Source of the DNA: Candidatus Dojkabacteria bacterium UBA5209
Lineage (GTDB): Bacteria; Patescibacteriota; Dojkabacteria; SC72
Assembly: GCA_002412645.1 (NCBI GenBank)
Contig: DHVL01000009.1
Span: forward strand, 1-5,562
DNA: 5,562 bases
Reading direction: 5' to 3'
The notes beneath the pieces are model-generated. The model saw only the letters and a list, made by a program, of their open reading frames with translations. It was not told the DNA's origin and did not search any database. Positions 5,224 to 5,562 of this stretch are shown in pieces (the stretch's first letter is position 1; every line of letters starts with the position of its first letter). Both the position numbers and the translations under genes were made by a program.

Positions 5224-5562
5224 TGCAATATGTTTTTGCTTTACTCTTGTTTTTGATATTTCCATTTACTGTGTATGCTGATGAGTTTTTTCCCAGTGGT
5301 GATGTAGGGGAGAATATGTTTTTAGATGCATTGGGTTATGGGTATAGGGTACTACCTAGAAATGATGATTGTCCTCTTTGCGTAGAATACTCACAAGAAG
5401 ATATTGAGGGATTTTCTACAAGCTATATATTCGAGAATTTAGGTATCTTTGATATTGCAACTAGAGATGCTAGATATGGGTTAATTAGAAATCCTGATAT
5501 AGCTGCTTCTTTAGCATTACCTCCATATGCTAATGTTAATTTCATATATTGGTATGTAAATG
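5223..5562 (+). CDS. Unrecognised secreted protein, N-terminal 113 residues only
   Basis: The frame opens with ATG at 5223, immediately after an in-frame TAA (5220..5222), so no earlier start is possible, and it stays open to the window edge. Residues 1-19 are a short signal peptide (MQYVFALLLFLIFPFTVYA, cleavage VYA before DE). The mature part is acidic and aromatic-rich. C50 and C53 form a CPLC pair (sequence DDCPLCVEY), which could be a disulfide or metal site; the surroundings do not look like a thioredoxin WCxxC site. The stretch SYIFENLGIFDIATRDARYGLI and the following IAASLALPPYANVNFIYWYVN suggest mixed helix and strand. I do not recognise a family. The gene is close behind the phosphatidyltransferase (57 bases) and could be co-transcribed or controlled through the inverted repeat at its start. 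Confidence 0.8.
   Translation, partial: MQYVFALLLFLIFPFTVYADEFFPSGDVGENMFLDALGYGYRVLPRNDDCPLCVEYSQEDIEGFSTSYIFENLGIFDIATRDARYGLIRNPDIAASLALPPYANVNFIYWYVN

Noticed and set aside
1..5562. UGA recoded as glycine, as in some candidate phyla
   Set aside because: No in-frame TGA occurs within the genes, and the four visible stops are TAA or TAG. The window is compatible with the standard code but does not settle the matter.

Overview
The window is AT-rich (roughly one third G+C by eye) and codes for six proteins and one tRNA. Five of the six proteins begin with a Sec-type signal peptide. Most genes lack a clear Shine-Dalgarno sequence, at least one promoter sits so close to its start codon that the mRNA would be leaderless, and the tRNA gene has no encoded CCA. 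These traits, and the style of the surface proteins, suggest a small-genome bacterium of the Candidate Phyla Radiation (Patescibacteria; a Dojkabacteria- or Microgenomates-like lineage is my guess). A low-GC Firmicute is the main alternative. The taxonomic call is inference only.

Left two thirds (1..4127, minus strand): a four-gene block that reads like a cell-surface operon. In transcription order it holds (A) 4127..2913, a 404-residue secreted beta-rich protein with 20-residue N-terminal repeats, an Fn3-like middle and a C-terminal beta domain; (B) 2823..1735, a 362-residue secreted protein with a different N-terminal domain but a related C-terminal domain; (C) 1724..762, a 320-residue protein resembling DUF916/WxLIP proteins, with a C-terminal membrane anchor; and (D) 762..1, a shorter paralogue of C, cut by the window edge. 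C and D share one base (TAATG). The arrangement recalls the WxL loci of Firmicutes, where secreted WxL-domain proteins are encoded beside a membrane-anchored DUF916/DUF3324 partner. My working hypothesis is that A and B are displayed at the cell surface through their shared C-terminal domain by the anchored partners C and D.

Middle (4128..4325): a divergent control region. On the minus strand a good -35/-10 pair drives the surface operon, with the expected start point at the ATG itself. On the plus strand an extended -10 drives a tRNA-Ser(UGA) gene.

Right (4326..5562, plus strand): a 279-residue CDP-alcohol phosphatidyltransferase (membrane phospholipid synthesis), a 57-base gap with a perfect 10-bp inverted repeat that reaches the next start codon, and the first 113 residues of an unrecognised secreted protein that runs off the window. 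No mobile element, CRISPR array, rRNA or replication origin was seen. No gene-free stretch exceeds 300 bases; the longest gaps are about 60 to 90 bases.
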